From Lepisosteus oculatus (lineage: Eukaryota; Chordata; Actinopteri; Semionotiformes; Lepisosteidae), in NCBI RefSeq assembly GCF_040954835.1, contig NC_090703.1, positions 20,783,444 to 20,847,443 on the forward strand: DNA of 64,000 bases, written 5' to 3'. Positions 10,780 to 21,981 of this stretch are shown in pieces. The notes under the pieces are model-generated. The model was not told where the DNA came from. It did no database searches and saw only the letters and a list, made by a program, of their open reading frames with translations. The position numbers and the translations under genes were made by a program. The first letter of the stretch is position 1; the number at the start of each line of letters is the position of its first letter.

Positions 10780-12230
10780 AGTGGTAGGGAATATAGAAAG
10801 TGAGAGAGTGTTCATGGGAAATGATAAGGGCATTATTAATTTTCTCCTTCATGTGTGAGTCAATTTCTCCCCCTGTAGGTATCTATCTGAATTGCAGTTA
10901 CAGCATCTAGATCTGTGAGAATCCTGTATGAGTTGAATATGAGGTACAGGTATTTACAGCTACACCTATTCCAGGCATTATAACAAAAAGTTTGACAGAT
11001 ATTTGAAGATGGATTTTCTAGGCTGAAGGTATTTATTAATATGTGTTCTAAATTCTAATCTACATTGCTTATCTCAACCTGACCTGGGAGGAATGAAGCA
11101 ACTGAGAATTAATTCAAGCTTCAAAGTGTTTTCATCATTTAGTCCATTCTTTGCTGTTACAGACATGAAAAGGTCAGAGGTCACAAAAAGTGTCTACTGC
11201 AACAATTTCTGTTTATAGTTCAGTTTCATCCCCAAAGTATACCATCTCTTTTTTCTCTAGTTTCAGTTCCTGTACAGTATGTGCAGAATACTGAGCTTCC
11301 ATCTCATGAACTATAATCCTGTATGTTGGCTGACATCTCTCATTTACAGAAATGTGTATCGTAGCCCCAGTAAGTTCAAGGACAATTCATCCTGTAGAGA
11401 AAGATATCACTTAGTTTTTGACACTGAATAAACATAGATTAAGACCATACTGTATATTTGCGGTGTGTGAGAAATACAAGATATGAGAGTGCTCAGTTTC
11501 ACTAATAGTAATTTATACTTGTTGTTTCATAAAAAAAACTAAGACTCTCAGTGGCTATAGAAATGCCCAGGGATGTGTTGCCTCATTTCGTAATGGAAAA
11601 GTAAACTACAGTCCTTGTTAAAGTCTATTAATATTCCCAGGCTCTAGTACCACGGCAGTGCTGGCAGCTGCTGCACCACGATATAGCCTGATCTTGTCAG
11701 ATCTCAGAAGACAAGCAAGGCTGGGCCTGGTCACTACTACCATAAGAGACCTGTAAGGAAAACAGGCTGCTTATACACATCTGTATTGGTGTATTATTAC
11801 ACAGTACTATTTCCTCTACACCAGAATTGACAACACCAGCGCCCCATTATGGTTACTGGTGACACTGTGCTGTATTAAGTGTTGCCTCACAGACAAGACA
11901 TTAAGCTGAGATCCTAACTTCTTGGTTATTAAAAATCTTATGACTGTCCATAAGAGTAGTGATGTTGACTTTGTTGTCCTAGCTAAACACAACTGTTCTC
12001 TGGCATTCAAATGCTCAGTAAATGCAATTATAATTGATTATTATTTTATACTCATTGGTGGAGAAGAGGTGTGACTATAACAAACAGATGGTATTTCCTA
12101 GAGTGATGCTCAGTAATAAAGCAACAGGTCTCTTTATATAGATATACAGTATCAGAAAGTTTGTGGTTTTCTGCAGGTGGGGAGGCACAGAGTTCTACTG
12201 TACACAAACAATGGTAAAGATGTGGCTTAG
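10780..12230. repeat. V7-V8 spacer, largely duplicated before V9
   Basis: Blocks at about 10,800-11,080 and 11,820-12,230 recur at about 14,810-15,090 and 15,110-15,830. About 11,640-12,040 looks like an old 5S-rRNA-derived SINE: cctgatcttgtcagatctcagaagacaagc resembles the internal promoter half of 5S, and the tail matches the better copy at 51,201-51,747. No gene is seen. Confidence 0.55.
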
Positions 12231-12272
12231 GAGGGCTTTTTGTAAAGGACCAACGAGATCTGCAACACTGTG

Positions 12273-12704
12273 TTGACTGACTGCGCAGAAGTAAATGCCA
12301 CTGTCTGAAGCTTCTACTGAGGTTTGCAGAAATCCCTTCTTGTCTCCATTTCCAGTCACATTAAATTTCCCTTTGTACTCATCTTCAATAGTTGGTGCAG
12401 CATACTGAAGGTATCCAATCAGCTTCAAAGCCCCTGAGCTCTGTGACTGCCTGTACCAGTACATGAATGGATAGCTGGTGTACGTGTTGGTGCAGCTGAG
12501 CTGGACTGATTCTCTTACTTTCTTAACCAGAGCAGGAGGGTCTTGATCAACACTGGCACTTTCTGAAGAATCTGAAAATAAAAAAAATAACATAGAAATG
12601 ATAAACAGAACACACATATTTATGATGACAGTTTTTTTCATTCAGTCATTCTCACCTATCAGCCAGTGCAGTAAGACAGTGACTCCAATGAAAACTCCAA
12701 GCAT
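12273..12704 (-). CDS. V8: T-cell receptor V gene (SESASVDQD subgroup), intact
   Basis: The leader exon (12656-12704, MLGVFIGVTVLLHWLI) has donor GTGAGA. The 84-bp intron ends in TTTTATTTTCAG and the V exon is 12273-12571, 116 residues in all. The domain has SESASVDQDPP, LSCTNTYTSYPF (first Cys and CDR1), MYWYRQ, the longer framework 2 SQSSGALKLIG, and SGIYFCAVSQ. The RSS at 12235-12272 has heptamer CACAGTG, a 22-nt spacer and nonamer ACAAAAAGC. The promoter motif CAGGAAGTGACATCA at 12784-12798 is a perfect match. V8 and V9 are recent duplicates. Confidence 0.9.
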
Positions 12705-12783
12705 CTTGACTCCTCAGTGCTGGAGAGAGAAGAGCAGCACAAGAGCCCTGACCTGGACTGAGGGCCCTGACTGTGTGCAGGAA

Positions 12784-12798
12784 CAGGAAGTGACATCA
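12784..12798 (-). promoter_or_regulatory. Conserved V promoter motif of V8
   Basis: CAGGAAGTGACATCA on the plus strand, followed by CAG. In the V direction TGTGATGTCACTTCCTG, a nine-of-ten match to the TRBV decamer AGTGATGTCA plus an ETS-type TTCC. It lies 80 bp before the ATG; V9 has the identical motif at 16387-16401. Confidence 0.7.
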
Positions 12799-12819
12799 CA
12801 GCAAGTGAAAATGGCAATA

Positions 12820-14700
12820 GCATGCAAAACAAAACCAAGCATAGTTAAACAGGAGGCAACACTGCGTTCTGTTCTATTTGCTAAAATATTTCATCCTGTG
12901 ACGAGGCACTGCAGGCCTTTGTACCTGAAGACCTCTCTTAAAGTTATCATTTGTTGTTCACTGGTCCTGTTTTGTCTTAACTATGTGGACCCACTGTCTG
13001 TCCTTGCTGGTTGTGCCTCCATTTTAAGTCAGGTTACATTTTATTGAGGTTGCTTGCCAAACAAGGGAAGCTGGGGGTGGAGCCAAAGGCATTTAGACCT
13101 ATCACTGATGGTGGGGAAGGCAGTCTTGTCTGTGTGGGGTTCGTTTTATGATGGTATAGACATTTTTTTATTAAATAGTTTCCCTGCCAGTACTGATAAT
13201 TTTTTTTCTATGACCCTGTATCCATCCCCAACTTACTTGCAAGGTGGTTGATTTCACACACCCTCTACCTGTTACACCTTATCATCCTTCCTGACATCAG
13301 ACATTACAAACCCAAGAGCAAGAGTGTTACAGTCCACAGATATTGGCTTACACACAACGAAATGCACTCTGCTTCATAGTCACAGATGGAGAAATTTGGA
13401 CAAGGCAGGTATGGGGTTTTTGGAGCTGTCCCATAGGGCACACATCATCTTAGTGGTGTGCTTAGAGTATCACCAGGAGCCAGCCAGAATGGTGCACATG
13501 CTCTCAGGGTAGTCCGCCCCAGAGACTGGACTGAGTTCATGCTGTTAGGATGGTCAGCAGGAGGTGTGCCAGGATCCAGGCCACCCTAGGCTTGCCTTCA
13601 GGGCAGTCTTCACCAGAGACCAGGCTGAAGTGGACATGTGTTGTCAGGGCAGTTTGGGGCAGGTGCACCAGAGACTGGGCTGAGCTGTGCATGCTGTCAG
13701 GGCGGCCTACTCCTGAGGCCAGTCTGATCCAGGCGTGCACTGTCAGGGCAGCCCTATACAGGACAATGAGTGTGCCCACTGAGGGAGGACCAGAACCAGT
13801 GCAGAGTCCTGGGGGCAGGTTAGGACATGCAGCATGCAAAGAAACTGGTAGGTTGAGGCAGAGTCCAAAGGGCAGTAAGCAGGCTGAGAGGGAACAGAGC
13901 TGGAGTACAGGCTGGACACTGGACTGGAGAGCAGGCTGACAGGGAACGGGGCAGAGTTCAGGCTGGACACTGGACTGGAGTTCAGCCAGATGTGTACAGG
14001 AAGGACCACCAGGGCCAGCAGCTGGGCTGAACTCCATAGTGCAGGATTGAGCTGCCAGGACCGTGGCCAGCAACAGCAACACACAATGACTGTGAGTCCG
14101 GCGCTGGAGAAGACCCCACCACAGCACACACACCAATGGGAACAGGAGAGCCACTAACACTGTGGGAAAATGCAGTGGACACTGGGGGAACAAAAAATGA
14201 TTCACATCAAGTGCAGAACAACTCCAGTACAATGTGAGTGCCAGTGGTACAGAAATATGCACTCAGATGGCAGACAGCCGAAGCAGCGAACCCTCAGCCA
14301 CACACTGCTCTGCCACCAGCAGAGACCCAGCAGCACCAGCAGGGTGGAGCAATGGAGCCGAGCCCAGCAGGGGACGGGGTCCCTGGACTAAATCTGGGCT
14401 GGTCAGGATACAAGCAGATGACTGGGAAAAATCGAGGAAGGCAGGGAAACAGGATCAGATGGATTACAAGAAGAAGACAGGAAGGACTCCGCTGGGAAAG
14501 GCTGGCTGGTGGTCCAAAGCTTGATTGCTGAAGAGAATCAGGGCTTAATTAATTAGGAGCACCTGATGCAGTGTGACTTGTCATTACCACCAGCTGCTCT
14601 GAGCATCATGTCTCCATTGGCAATCAGTGCTGAGCAGGCAGGAGGGTGGAGGAGTGGCCCGGGGTTTCTGGTGCAGCACACACTCTGTGGCTTTGGCACT
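12820..14700. repeat. GC-rich repeat block with a 51-52 bp minisatellite
   Basis: From about 13,400 the base composition turns GC-rich and the sequence is built of degenerate phrases such as aggctggacactggactgg. Two to three units of 51-52 bp are visible at about 13,875-13,985. The same block recurs at about 16,600-17,440. A 241-codon minus-strand frame here is low-complexity (Leu, Ser, Cys, Pro) and has no recognisable domain. It is probably an unclassified transposable-element body. About 12,820-13,400 shows no gene. Confidence 0.5.
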
Positions 14701-14713
14701 GGGACACCATGCC

Positions 14714-14767
14714 ATGACACATGACACAGTGCAGCACCACTGTGACCCCAATGAAAACTCTAAGCAC
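14714..14767 (-). pseudogene. Relic leader exon of a lost family A V gene
   Basis: In reverse the sequence reads like the family A leader (LRVFIGVTV is recognisable), but the start is GTG instead of ATG and the 3' half and donor are degraded. The usual 5' flank (gactcctcactgccctgacctgg) follows. The V exon that should lie at lower coordinates is missing and is replaced by the GC-rich repeat block. It marks one deleted V gene between V8 and V9. Confidence 0.65.
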
Positions 14768-15383
14768 CTTGACTCCTCACTGCCCTGACCTGGACTGAGG
14801 TCTCTGAGTGGGAGGGAATATAGAAAGTGAGCGAGTGTTCATGGGAAATGATAAGGGCATTAATAATTTTCTCCTTCGTGTGTGAGTCAATTTCTCCCCC
14901 TGTAGGTATCTATCTGAATTGCAGTTACAGCATCTAGATCTGAGAATTCTGTATGAGTTGGTATAAAGTATTTACAGCTACACCTGTTCCAGGGATTATA
15001 AAAAAAGACTGAAAGATAATTGAAGATGGATTTTCTAGGCTGAAGATATTTATTAATATGTGTTGTGGATCTACACTGTTGTCTCAACCTAACCTAGGAG
15101 GACCATACCAGTGCCCTGTTGTGGGTACTAGTGACACTGTGCTGTATTAAGTGTTGCCTCACAGATGACACATTAAGATCCTAGCTTCTTGGTTATTGAA
15201 ATCTTATGACTGTCCATAAGAGTAGTGATGTTAACTCTGGTGTCCTAGCTAAACACAACTGTTCTCTGGCATTCAAATGCTCAGTAAATGCAATTATAAT
15301 TGATTATTATGTTATGCTCATTGGTGGAGAAGAGGTGTGACTACAACAAAAAGATGACATTTCCTACAGTGATGCTCAGTAAT

Positions 15384-15713
15384 TGTCACGCCCTCTGCAG
15401 CCAGAGGGCGCTCCTTCTCTGTCCTGTCCCTAGTTTCCGGTCTGCTGTCCTTCCTGTCCCTCTCTTTCCCTTGGGCTATATATTTCCGGGTCTTGCACTC
15501 TGTCCTCGCTCAGCATTGAAGTTCGGATGTCCTGAGACCCGCCTAGCACCAGGGCGCCCCACGTCCGCTCCCTGAGGGCATAGGTTTCTATACAGCATTC
15601 CTGAACTCTTTGCACTAATGAGCCCGGGCCTTTTTCCCGTCTCGCCGCTACGCATATGGGTCTTTTTCTGCTCTCCTACTCCCCACGGTTAGTCCCTTTG
15701 GACGTCCATGACA
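15384..15713. mobile_element. Solo LTR, 330 bp, with 5-bp target duplication
   Basis: The insert starts TGTCACGCC and ends CATGACA, giving TGTCA/TGACA ends typical of a retroviral-type LTR. It is flanked by GTAAT on both sides (15379-15383 and 15714-15718). The paralogous flank before V8 has the uninterrupted site gctcaGTAATaaagc (about 12,112), so the empty allele is visible in the same window. A TATA-like ctatatattt lies near 15,475. No internal gag/pol is present. The strand of the parent element is not determined. Confidence 0.88.
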
Positions 15714-15873
15714 GTAATAAAGCAACAGGTCTCTTTATATAGATTTACAGTATCAGAAAGCTTGTGGTTTTCTGCAGGTGGGGAGGCACAGAGTTCTACT
15801 GTACACAAACAATGGTAAAGATGTGGCTTAGGAGGGCTTTTTGTAAAGGACCAACGAGATCTGCAACACTGTG

Positions 15874-16307
15874 TTGACTGACTGCGCAGAAGTAAATGCC
15901 ACTGTCTGAAGCTTCTACTGAGGTTTGCAGAAATCCCTTCTTGTCTCCATTTCCAGTCACATTAAATTTCCCTTTGTACTCATCTTCAATAGTTGGTGCA
16001 GCATACTGAAGGTATCCAATCAGCTTCAAAGCCCCTGAGCTCTGTGACTGCTGATACCAGTACATGTATTGATAGTTGGTGTACGTGTTGGTGCAGCTGA
16101 GCTGGACTGATTCTCCAACTTTCTTAATCAGAACGGGAGGGTCTTGATCAACACTGGCACTTTCTGAAGAATCTAAGAAAAGACAAAAAATAACATAGAA
16201 ATGATAAACAGAACACACATATTTATGATGACAGTTTTTCTCATTCTGCCATTCTCACCTATGAGCCAGTGCAGTAAGACAGTGACTCCAATGATAACTC
16301 TGAGCAT
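15874..16307 (-). CDS. V9: T-cell receptor V gene, recent duplicate of V8, intact
   Basis: The leader exon (16259-16307, MLRVIIGVTVLLHWLI) and V exon (15874-16172, acceptor TTTTCTTAG) give 116 residues. The 3' two thirds (framework 2 end, CDR2, framework 3, RSS) look identical to V8 base for base. The changes cluster in framework 1 and CDR1: VLIKKVGES versus ALVKKVRES, and TNYQYMYWYQQ versus TSYPFMYWYRQ. The RSS at 15836-15873 and the promoter motif at 16387-16401 equal those of V8. A solo LTR sits about 160 bp beyond its RSS side. Confidence 0.9.
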
Positions 16308-16439
16308 CTTGACTCCTCAGTGCTGGAGAGAGAAGAGCAGCACAGCAGCCCTGACCTGGACTGAGGGCCCTGACTGTGTGCAGGAACAGGAAGTGACATC
16401 ACAGCAAGTGAAGAAGGTGATAAACTACAAAACAAAAAC

Positions 16440-17440
16440 AAGCACAGAGGAGGCAACAATGTTCTATTTGCGAAAACATTCCACCCTCTACTTGTTACAC
16501 CTTGTTGCCCACCTGGACAGCAGGAGCAGGCTAGGAGGTGTTACAAACCCAAGAGGAAGGGCGTCACAGTCCAGAGTAGTGGCTGGTATGTAAAGAATAG
16601 ACTCTGCTTCGCTGGGACAGATACAGGGAGGATAATTAGGGACAGGGCAGGGCTGGAGCCAGGAATAATAGAGCACACATCATCCTGTTGATCTGCTTAG
16701 AGTCTCGCCAGGAAGCAGGCTGAATGGAACACATGCTCTCGGGAGCACTGGGCTGAGTATCCTCCAGAGCGCAGGGCAGGTGTCCTCCAGAGACTGGGCT
16801 GAGCCAGGTGAGAGCTGTCAGGACCTGTCAGGGACATGAGCCATTAGACCACTGAGGACTTGAACCAGTGCAAGTCTCAGTGGCAGGTCAGTGCATGGGG
16901 CTGGCAGAGAGGCTGGCAGGCTGAGGCAGAGCCCAAAGGGCAGTGAGCAGGCTAACAGGGAACAGGGCCAAGTGGAGGCTGGACACTGGACTGGAGTGCA
17001 GGCTGACAGGAAACGGGGCCAAGTGCAGGCTGGACACTGGACTGGAAAGCAGGCTGGTGGGGACAGGAAGGACCTCCAGGGCCAGCAGCTGGGCTAAACT
17101 CCGGAGTGCAGGACTGAGCTGCCAGGACCCTGGCCAGCAACAGCACCACACAATGACCATGAGTCCGGTGCTGGAGAAGACCTCACCACAGCACACACGG
17201 ATGGGGACAGGAGAGCCACAGGGAGAAAATCCAGGGGTACAGAAGTGTGCGCTCAGACAGCAGTCAGCTGAACCCTAGGCCACACCAGCAGGGACCCAAC
17301 AGAACCAGGCTGGATTGGTGGAGGCAAGCACAACAAGGGACAGGGTCCCTGAGCAGAGTGTGGGCAGGTCAGGATACAGGCAAGCGACCAGACAGGCAGG
17401 GAAACGAGATCAGACTTTGCCACTGGGGAGTCATGACAGA
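16440..17440. repeat. Second copy of the GC-rich minisatellite block
   Basis: About 16,600-17,440 matches 13,400-14,520 in order. The 51-bp unit with aggctggacactggactgg is seen about 2.5 times at 16,945-17,060, here at higher mutual identity than in the first copy. The open frames in it are low-complexity and are not called as genes. Confidence 0.5.
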
Positions 17441-17596
17441 AAGTAGTTCAGTTCAGTGTTCAGTTGAACAGGTCAGTGTTCAGTGGCCCGGTGCCCTGTG
17501 TTTAGCCATGTACTGTAGGTTTCCTCTGTGTTCTCATTCAGTAACTGGGGCTGATGTTTTACGTGTAAAGACAACACTCGATTTCCCTCCTCCCAG

Positions 17597-17785
17597 AGCC
17601 CTACGAAGACTCAGGACGGTGACATTGGGTACAGCAGCAAAGGCAATGTGGCTGCCCCAAAGTCCAACTCCTCTGAGTCCAGCTCTGAGTCTGAGTGCCT
17701 GCACTGTGGATCACCTCATGGAAGTAACTATTGCCCTGCGTTTCCCTTCGTGGAGTTTTATCCGACTACACAGTCCCTGACATGA
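17597..17785 (+). other. Exon-like open frame with acceptor and stop (unidentified)
   Basis: After a pyrimidine tract and AG (tttccctcctcccag) a frame of 62 codons runs to a TGA. The predicted residues are polar and acidic (SNSSESSSESE) and then carry a Cys cluster, CLHCGSPHGSNYC, with a Phe/Tyr-rich tail. No ATG opens this frame, so it would have to be a 3' terminal exon of a plus-strand gene or a relic of one. I do not recognise the family. It lies alone among V genes, against their orientation, next to the GC-rich repeat block that may have carried it. Confidence 0.35.
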
Positions 17786-17939
17786 AACAGGCCAGGGACA
17801 CTTTAATCTCAGTCTTCAATTCTGATTTGATTATGCAGAACTGTGCGGTACTACTACTGGGTCCCTGTAACTCAGAAACCAGAAGGGACATTTGGGTTCA
17901 TTTGTTTCAGTTGGTTGCTGGCAGGTAGCCAATCCCAGA

Positions 17940-18000
17940 AGGTTACCCAGCAGCCCTGACCTGGATTGAGGGCTCTGAGTGGAAGGAGAGACAGGAAATG
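17940..18000 (-). pseudogene. Relic of a V gene 5' flank
   Basis: The run cagcagccctgacctgg, gagggctctgagtgg, gacaggaaatga is the region just upstream of family A leaders, here without any leader or V exon. It marks another lost V gene. The stretch 18,000-18,400 up to V10 is AT-rich with nothing recognised. Confidence 0.5.
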
Positions 18001-18465
18001 AGGTGAAAATGACAGCAAAAAACAAAACAGAAAAAAAATTATTAAAGAACGTGCTTTAACATGCTGGCCTCTAATGAATAATTTAAGGCTATGTTAATCA
18101 TCTTTGCATTGTATGAACTGAACTATCCCGGTGAGAATTATATGAGACCTGTTCATCAAATAATTAACATGACAAATTAACAGCATTTTTCATTATGAAG
18201 ACAAAAATTGCTTTGACATGTTGTGATGATGAGCCCCTATATTTCCTAATCAAAATTAATTCAGTGTAACAAGGTGTGAAATGTAAAGAAATGTTAAAAA
18301 ACTTTTTGATGCTCTTAATAGAATACATATTGTTGTTAGTTTCTATATCTTGTGTTGTATTGCACCCCAGAGGACAAATGATTTACTACATCCCTGTAAC
18401 ATGCACTTGTGCAGGAGCAAAGGAGGAGTTTTTGACAAGCTGTGCAGGAGCTCTATATCACTGTG

Positions 18466-19153
18466 TTTGCTAGCAGCGCAGAAATATGTGGCACTGTCTC
18501 CTGGCTCCAGATTCTTCACTGTGAAAGATCCATTTTGAGCAATAGTTTTATGGACTTCATATTTCTCTTTATTGAACTCTCCAAAATCAGGGTCACCACC
18601 AGCAGTAGAGTAGACAATGAGCTGAATTCTCTCCCCAAGAAGCTGTCGGTACCAGTACATCTGATAGTAGCTGCTATCCTGGTGTTCACAGCGCATCTCT
18701 GCAGACCTCCCTGGTTCCTTCAAGAGAATGAGGGGAGTCTGGGTGACACTGATTCCCTCAGCAAGACCTGACAGAACAGAAACAAGAGGGTCATCACAGG
18801 TAGAGAAAACACTGGAGAATTCTGGAAGATTTCACAGCTGCTACTGTACATGAATTATTGTGAATCAAGCTGAGTGGAGTCCATTGTCAAGCAACTGTCA
18901 GGGGCTGATTAATAACAGTAAGTATTCTCTGTTACTGCAGACAAACAATGGACAACTTTCAATTATTTTGCTCCAGGCCACAATTTGCTCCACATTTTCT
19001 CTGTCAACACTTCCAATTGAGAGATACAAGATTACATTGCTTTTCTATATAATATTTTACACTTTCTATTTCCAATAAGAGACAAACAAGGAAGAAGTTA
19101 GATTTACTTGATAATGTGTGCAAGAAAAGGAACAAACTGAGTAAATGTTCCAT
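18466..19153 (-). CDS. V10: T-cell receptor V gene, family C (TRBV-like), intact
   Basis: The leader exon (19108-19153, 46 nt, MEHLLSLFLFLHTLS, donor GTAAAT) is followed by a 340-bp intron and a V exon (18466-18767, acceptor TTCTGTCAG). Together they give 116 residues. The domain begins LAEGISVTQTPLILLKEPG and has MRCEHQD (first Cys), MYWYRQ, IQLIVYSTAGG and DSATYFCAASK. The RSS at 18427-18465 has heptamer CACAGTG, a true 23-nt spacer and nonamer TCAAAAACT. The promoter motif is degraded: CAGGAAATTACACAG at 19255-19269. Confidence 0.88.
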
Positions 19154-19269
19154 CTCTCCTCTGCCGTGCTGTGGCTCATTGCTCTGATGCAGAGAAACAC
19201 GAAGAGAGTGTGAAAAATAAGACCACTGGAGTTCTTATTGGCAGAGACTCTGCACAGGAAATTACACAG

Positions 19270-20620
19270 CTGAGGTTTTAAAAATACAGGGAAACGAATG
19301 AGGTCAATAAATTGTTATACTGAACTTCCCTGACAGAACAGAGCACTAGCATTTATTATTATTGATTTTCAAGGCATGTCCAGTCTTTTCTTTAATAGTG
19401 AGTCAATGTTAAATGATCCTCAGATGCAAAATAACATGATCACATCACAAGATTTTTCAACCAGTAAAACACCTTCATACGATCTGTATTTTCAAGCTCA
19501 ATTTAAACAATTATGTGCTAGAAACTGTTCTAGGTGTAATTTCTTGGTTGTTCTCACGCACAGTCTAGGAAAAATTTGAGGACTTTGTCCACTGTTCAAA
19601 GCATGTTTATGCGTGGTTTGGGACAAATTAAGACCATCAATGTTTTTCTTAAATTCTGTTTTAGATGTCCCGTGTCTGGGGATATTATAAATGGATTATT
19701 TTTAACCACAACAATGATTTTTGACTCAGTCTGTTTGATTCTTTTCACCATTACAAATAATTTCTGATGATGTTTGCAGTATACCTGCAGCTGTGGCGAA
19801 ACACAGACATCCTTTTTCAATAACCTCTTACTCCAGAGCAGGGTCACAGTGAGCCACAGCTTACTCTGAAAGACATTGGGTACAAGGCAGGAAACACCCA
19901 AGAGCATGTCCATTTTAGATATGCCACTGAACCTAGACAACATGTCTTGGGTTTGTGAGAGAAAGACTATCTCCTAACCCTAACCCTAACTAGAGCACTT
20001 GGAGAAAATCTGTCCATATGTAAATTATTTCTTTAAAAAGACACTTGAATATGTGTCCATGCAGTAATGTACTGTAAGACTTTGATGCTTCAAATGCTTA
20101 GGGAGAAAATGGAATACTGGTGTGTATTTTTTCTTTAAACTATACCAGCCATGTACAGTTTTCATAATATGTATATGTTCCTAAATTAATATAGTTTATG
20201 ACCTTCAGATGCGTTATGTTCCTCTTCTTTTTATGCTCAGCTACTAAAATTTCCCTTTAGTTGTAAAATTCCATATAAATATTCAGTACTAAGCGGATTA
20301 AAATATGTACAGTAAAGAGATTAAATGATTAAATCTTTTCACTACAGACCAATGCACCACGAGTGCCCCTGCCGGTCATTTTGGCCAGCCAATCACGTAC
20401 CGCGGTACGCCTTGGTGGCTTGTGGGTAGTTGCGTGCGTTACGGGTTTGTACCATGCATTTTGAATAGCTGCATCTGTATGGTTACAATCTTTTAGGACT
20501 TTTAGGTTATTTTGGGGCTATTCAGTCAGCTCCTACTGTATATAAGATATTCACCATTCCTGGTGCTATGCTCCCCCCTGCAGGACTGATGACTCACTAC
20601 ACCTTTTTCACGAGTATGCA
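19270..20620. other. V10-V11 spacer, no gene seen
   Basis: Mostly unique AT-rich sequence. It holds a short interstitial telomere-like run (three CCTAAC units at 19,973-19,990) and, at about 20,345-20,460, a GC-rich island with the 14-bp perfect palindrome CGTACCGCGGTACG (20,396-20,409). Open frames here lack support. Confidence 0.5.
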
Positions 20621-20672
20621 GTAGAGCAGGAGGAGTTTTTGACAAGCTGTGCAGCAGCCCTGCACCATTGTG

Positions 20673-21434
20673 TTTGCCAGCTGCACAGAAATACATGGCG
20701 TTGTCTCCTGGCTCAAGCTTCTTCACTGTGAAAGATCCATTTTGAGCAATAGTTTTATGGACTTCATATTTCTCTTTACTGAACTCTCCGAAGTCAGGTT
20801 TGCCAGTGGTATCAGAATAAACTATTTGTTGAATTCTCTCTTCAAGGAGCTGTCGGTACCAGTACATCTGATAGTAGCTGCTATCCTGGTGTTCACAGCG
20901 CATCTCTGCAGATTCTCCTGCATTTTTCCAGAGGATGGGGGGAGTCTGGATGACACTGAACCCCTGGATGTGAACTGTTGAAAGAGAATTAAGAGCGTCT
21001 GAATCTTCAAGGAAAAACTATTGCTTATGACTGTGGTTTTATGACTGAATTAACATTTTTGAAGTTTGCTGTTAAACAATTATTTATTATTGTAGATCAT
21101 GCCAGATATTATATAAAGGTTAATTAATTTGCTAGAAAGGAATGTATTATTTAAAATAAAAAATACCTTTTATCAAAACACTGGCATAAAAATTGTATTC
21201 ATTATGTCATTATGTCAGTAATAGTAATAGTTGTATTTCAGCATCTTACACCTTACAGAGTGCAGCTGTCATTCTACAATATTTTAAGCTTACAATCTAC
21301 AATCATTGTGAAGAATTGAATTTGACACCTATTGAGGAGAAGATTTTAAATTTCTTAAAATTAAATAAAAATGGAAAGGCAAATTTACTTATTAAGAAGT
21401 GGAAGACAAGCAAAAAAGTCCAAGAGCATCTCAT
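20673..21434 (-). CDS. V11: T-cell receptor V gene, family C, heptamer mismatch
   Basis: The leader exon (21389-21434, MRCSWTFLLVFHFLI) and V exon (20673-20974, acceptor TTTCAACAG) give 116 open residues. The domain has VIQTPPILWKNAG, MRCEHQD, MYWYRQ, QIVYSDTTGKPDFGEF and DNAMYFCAAGK. CDR1 (DSSYYQ) equals that of V10. The RSS at 20634-20672 has a 23-nt spacer and nonamer TCAAAAACT, but the heptamer is CACAATG; the essential CAC is kept, so recombination may be weak. The promoter motif CAGGAAATGACATTG lies at 21528-21542. Confidence 0.85.
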
Positions 21435-21707
21435 CTCTCCTGTGCTGCCCTGTGGGTCGGTCTGGAGACACAGATGCAGGTTTGAGAGTCTGGTAGTTGC
21501 TATGTCCTGATTGGCAGGAGCTCTGCACAGGAAATGACATTGGCCAGTAATCAAAGCAGGAGGAAGTCAGTATGGGAGGTGTGGGAAGTTTAGGCCAGGA
21601 GCTACCTACTCTGCTCAAGAACAGCCCAGGTTTTATAGGTTAGCATGTTTTATAGGCAGCCTTTAAATCATCAAGTCCTAAAGGCCTAGAACAAGATAGC
21701 TGTAAGC

Positions 21708-21775
<68 letters not shown>
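21708..21775. repeat. (ATT)n microsatellite
   Basis: About 22 perfect ATT/TTA units between V11 and V12, with no interruption visible. Confidence 0.95.
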
Positions 21776-21981
21776 GTGTATGTGTATCTCATAGTGCTAA
21801 ACAAGTAAGACAATTTTCAGGAATGTCACTGAAAACATCAATATTATAACATTTTCCAAACTCTCAGAGCGGCAAAATGCTTTGAGGCAGGGGGAGAGCA
21901 GATGTGTTCTACTGATCTCACTTGTGAGGCTGTGGCTCAGAAGGGTTTTTGTAAAGGAAAGAGATGATCTGCAGAACTGTG

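Noticed and set aside
13537..14262. 241-codon minus-strand frame
   Set aside because: It lies in GC-rich, internally repeated sequence, is low in complexity, has no domain, and overlaps long frames in other registers.
17247..17780. 177-codon plus-strand frame
   Set aside because: It runs from the minisatellite block into the exon-like stretch in a different register. The frame behind the acceptor at 17,597 looks more protein-like.
19973..19990. Telomere or chromosome-fusion site
   Set aside because: Only three CCTAAC units, too few to mean more than a short chance or repair-derived run.
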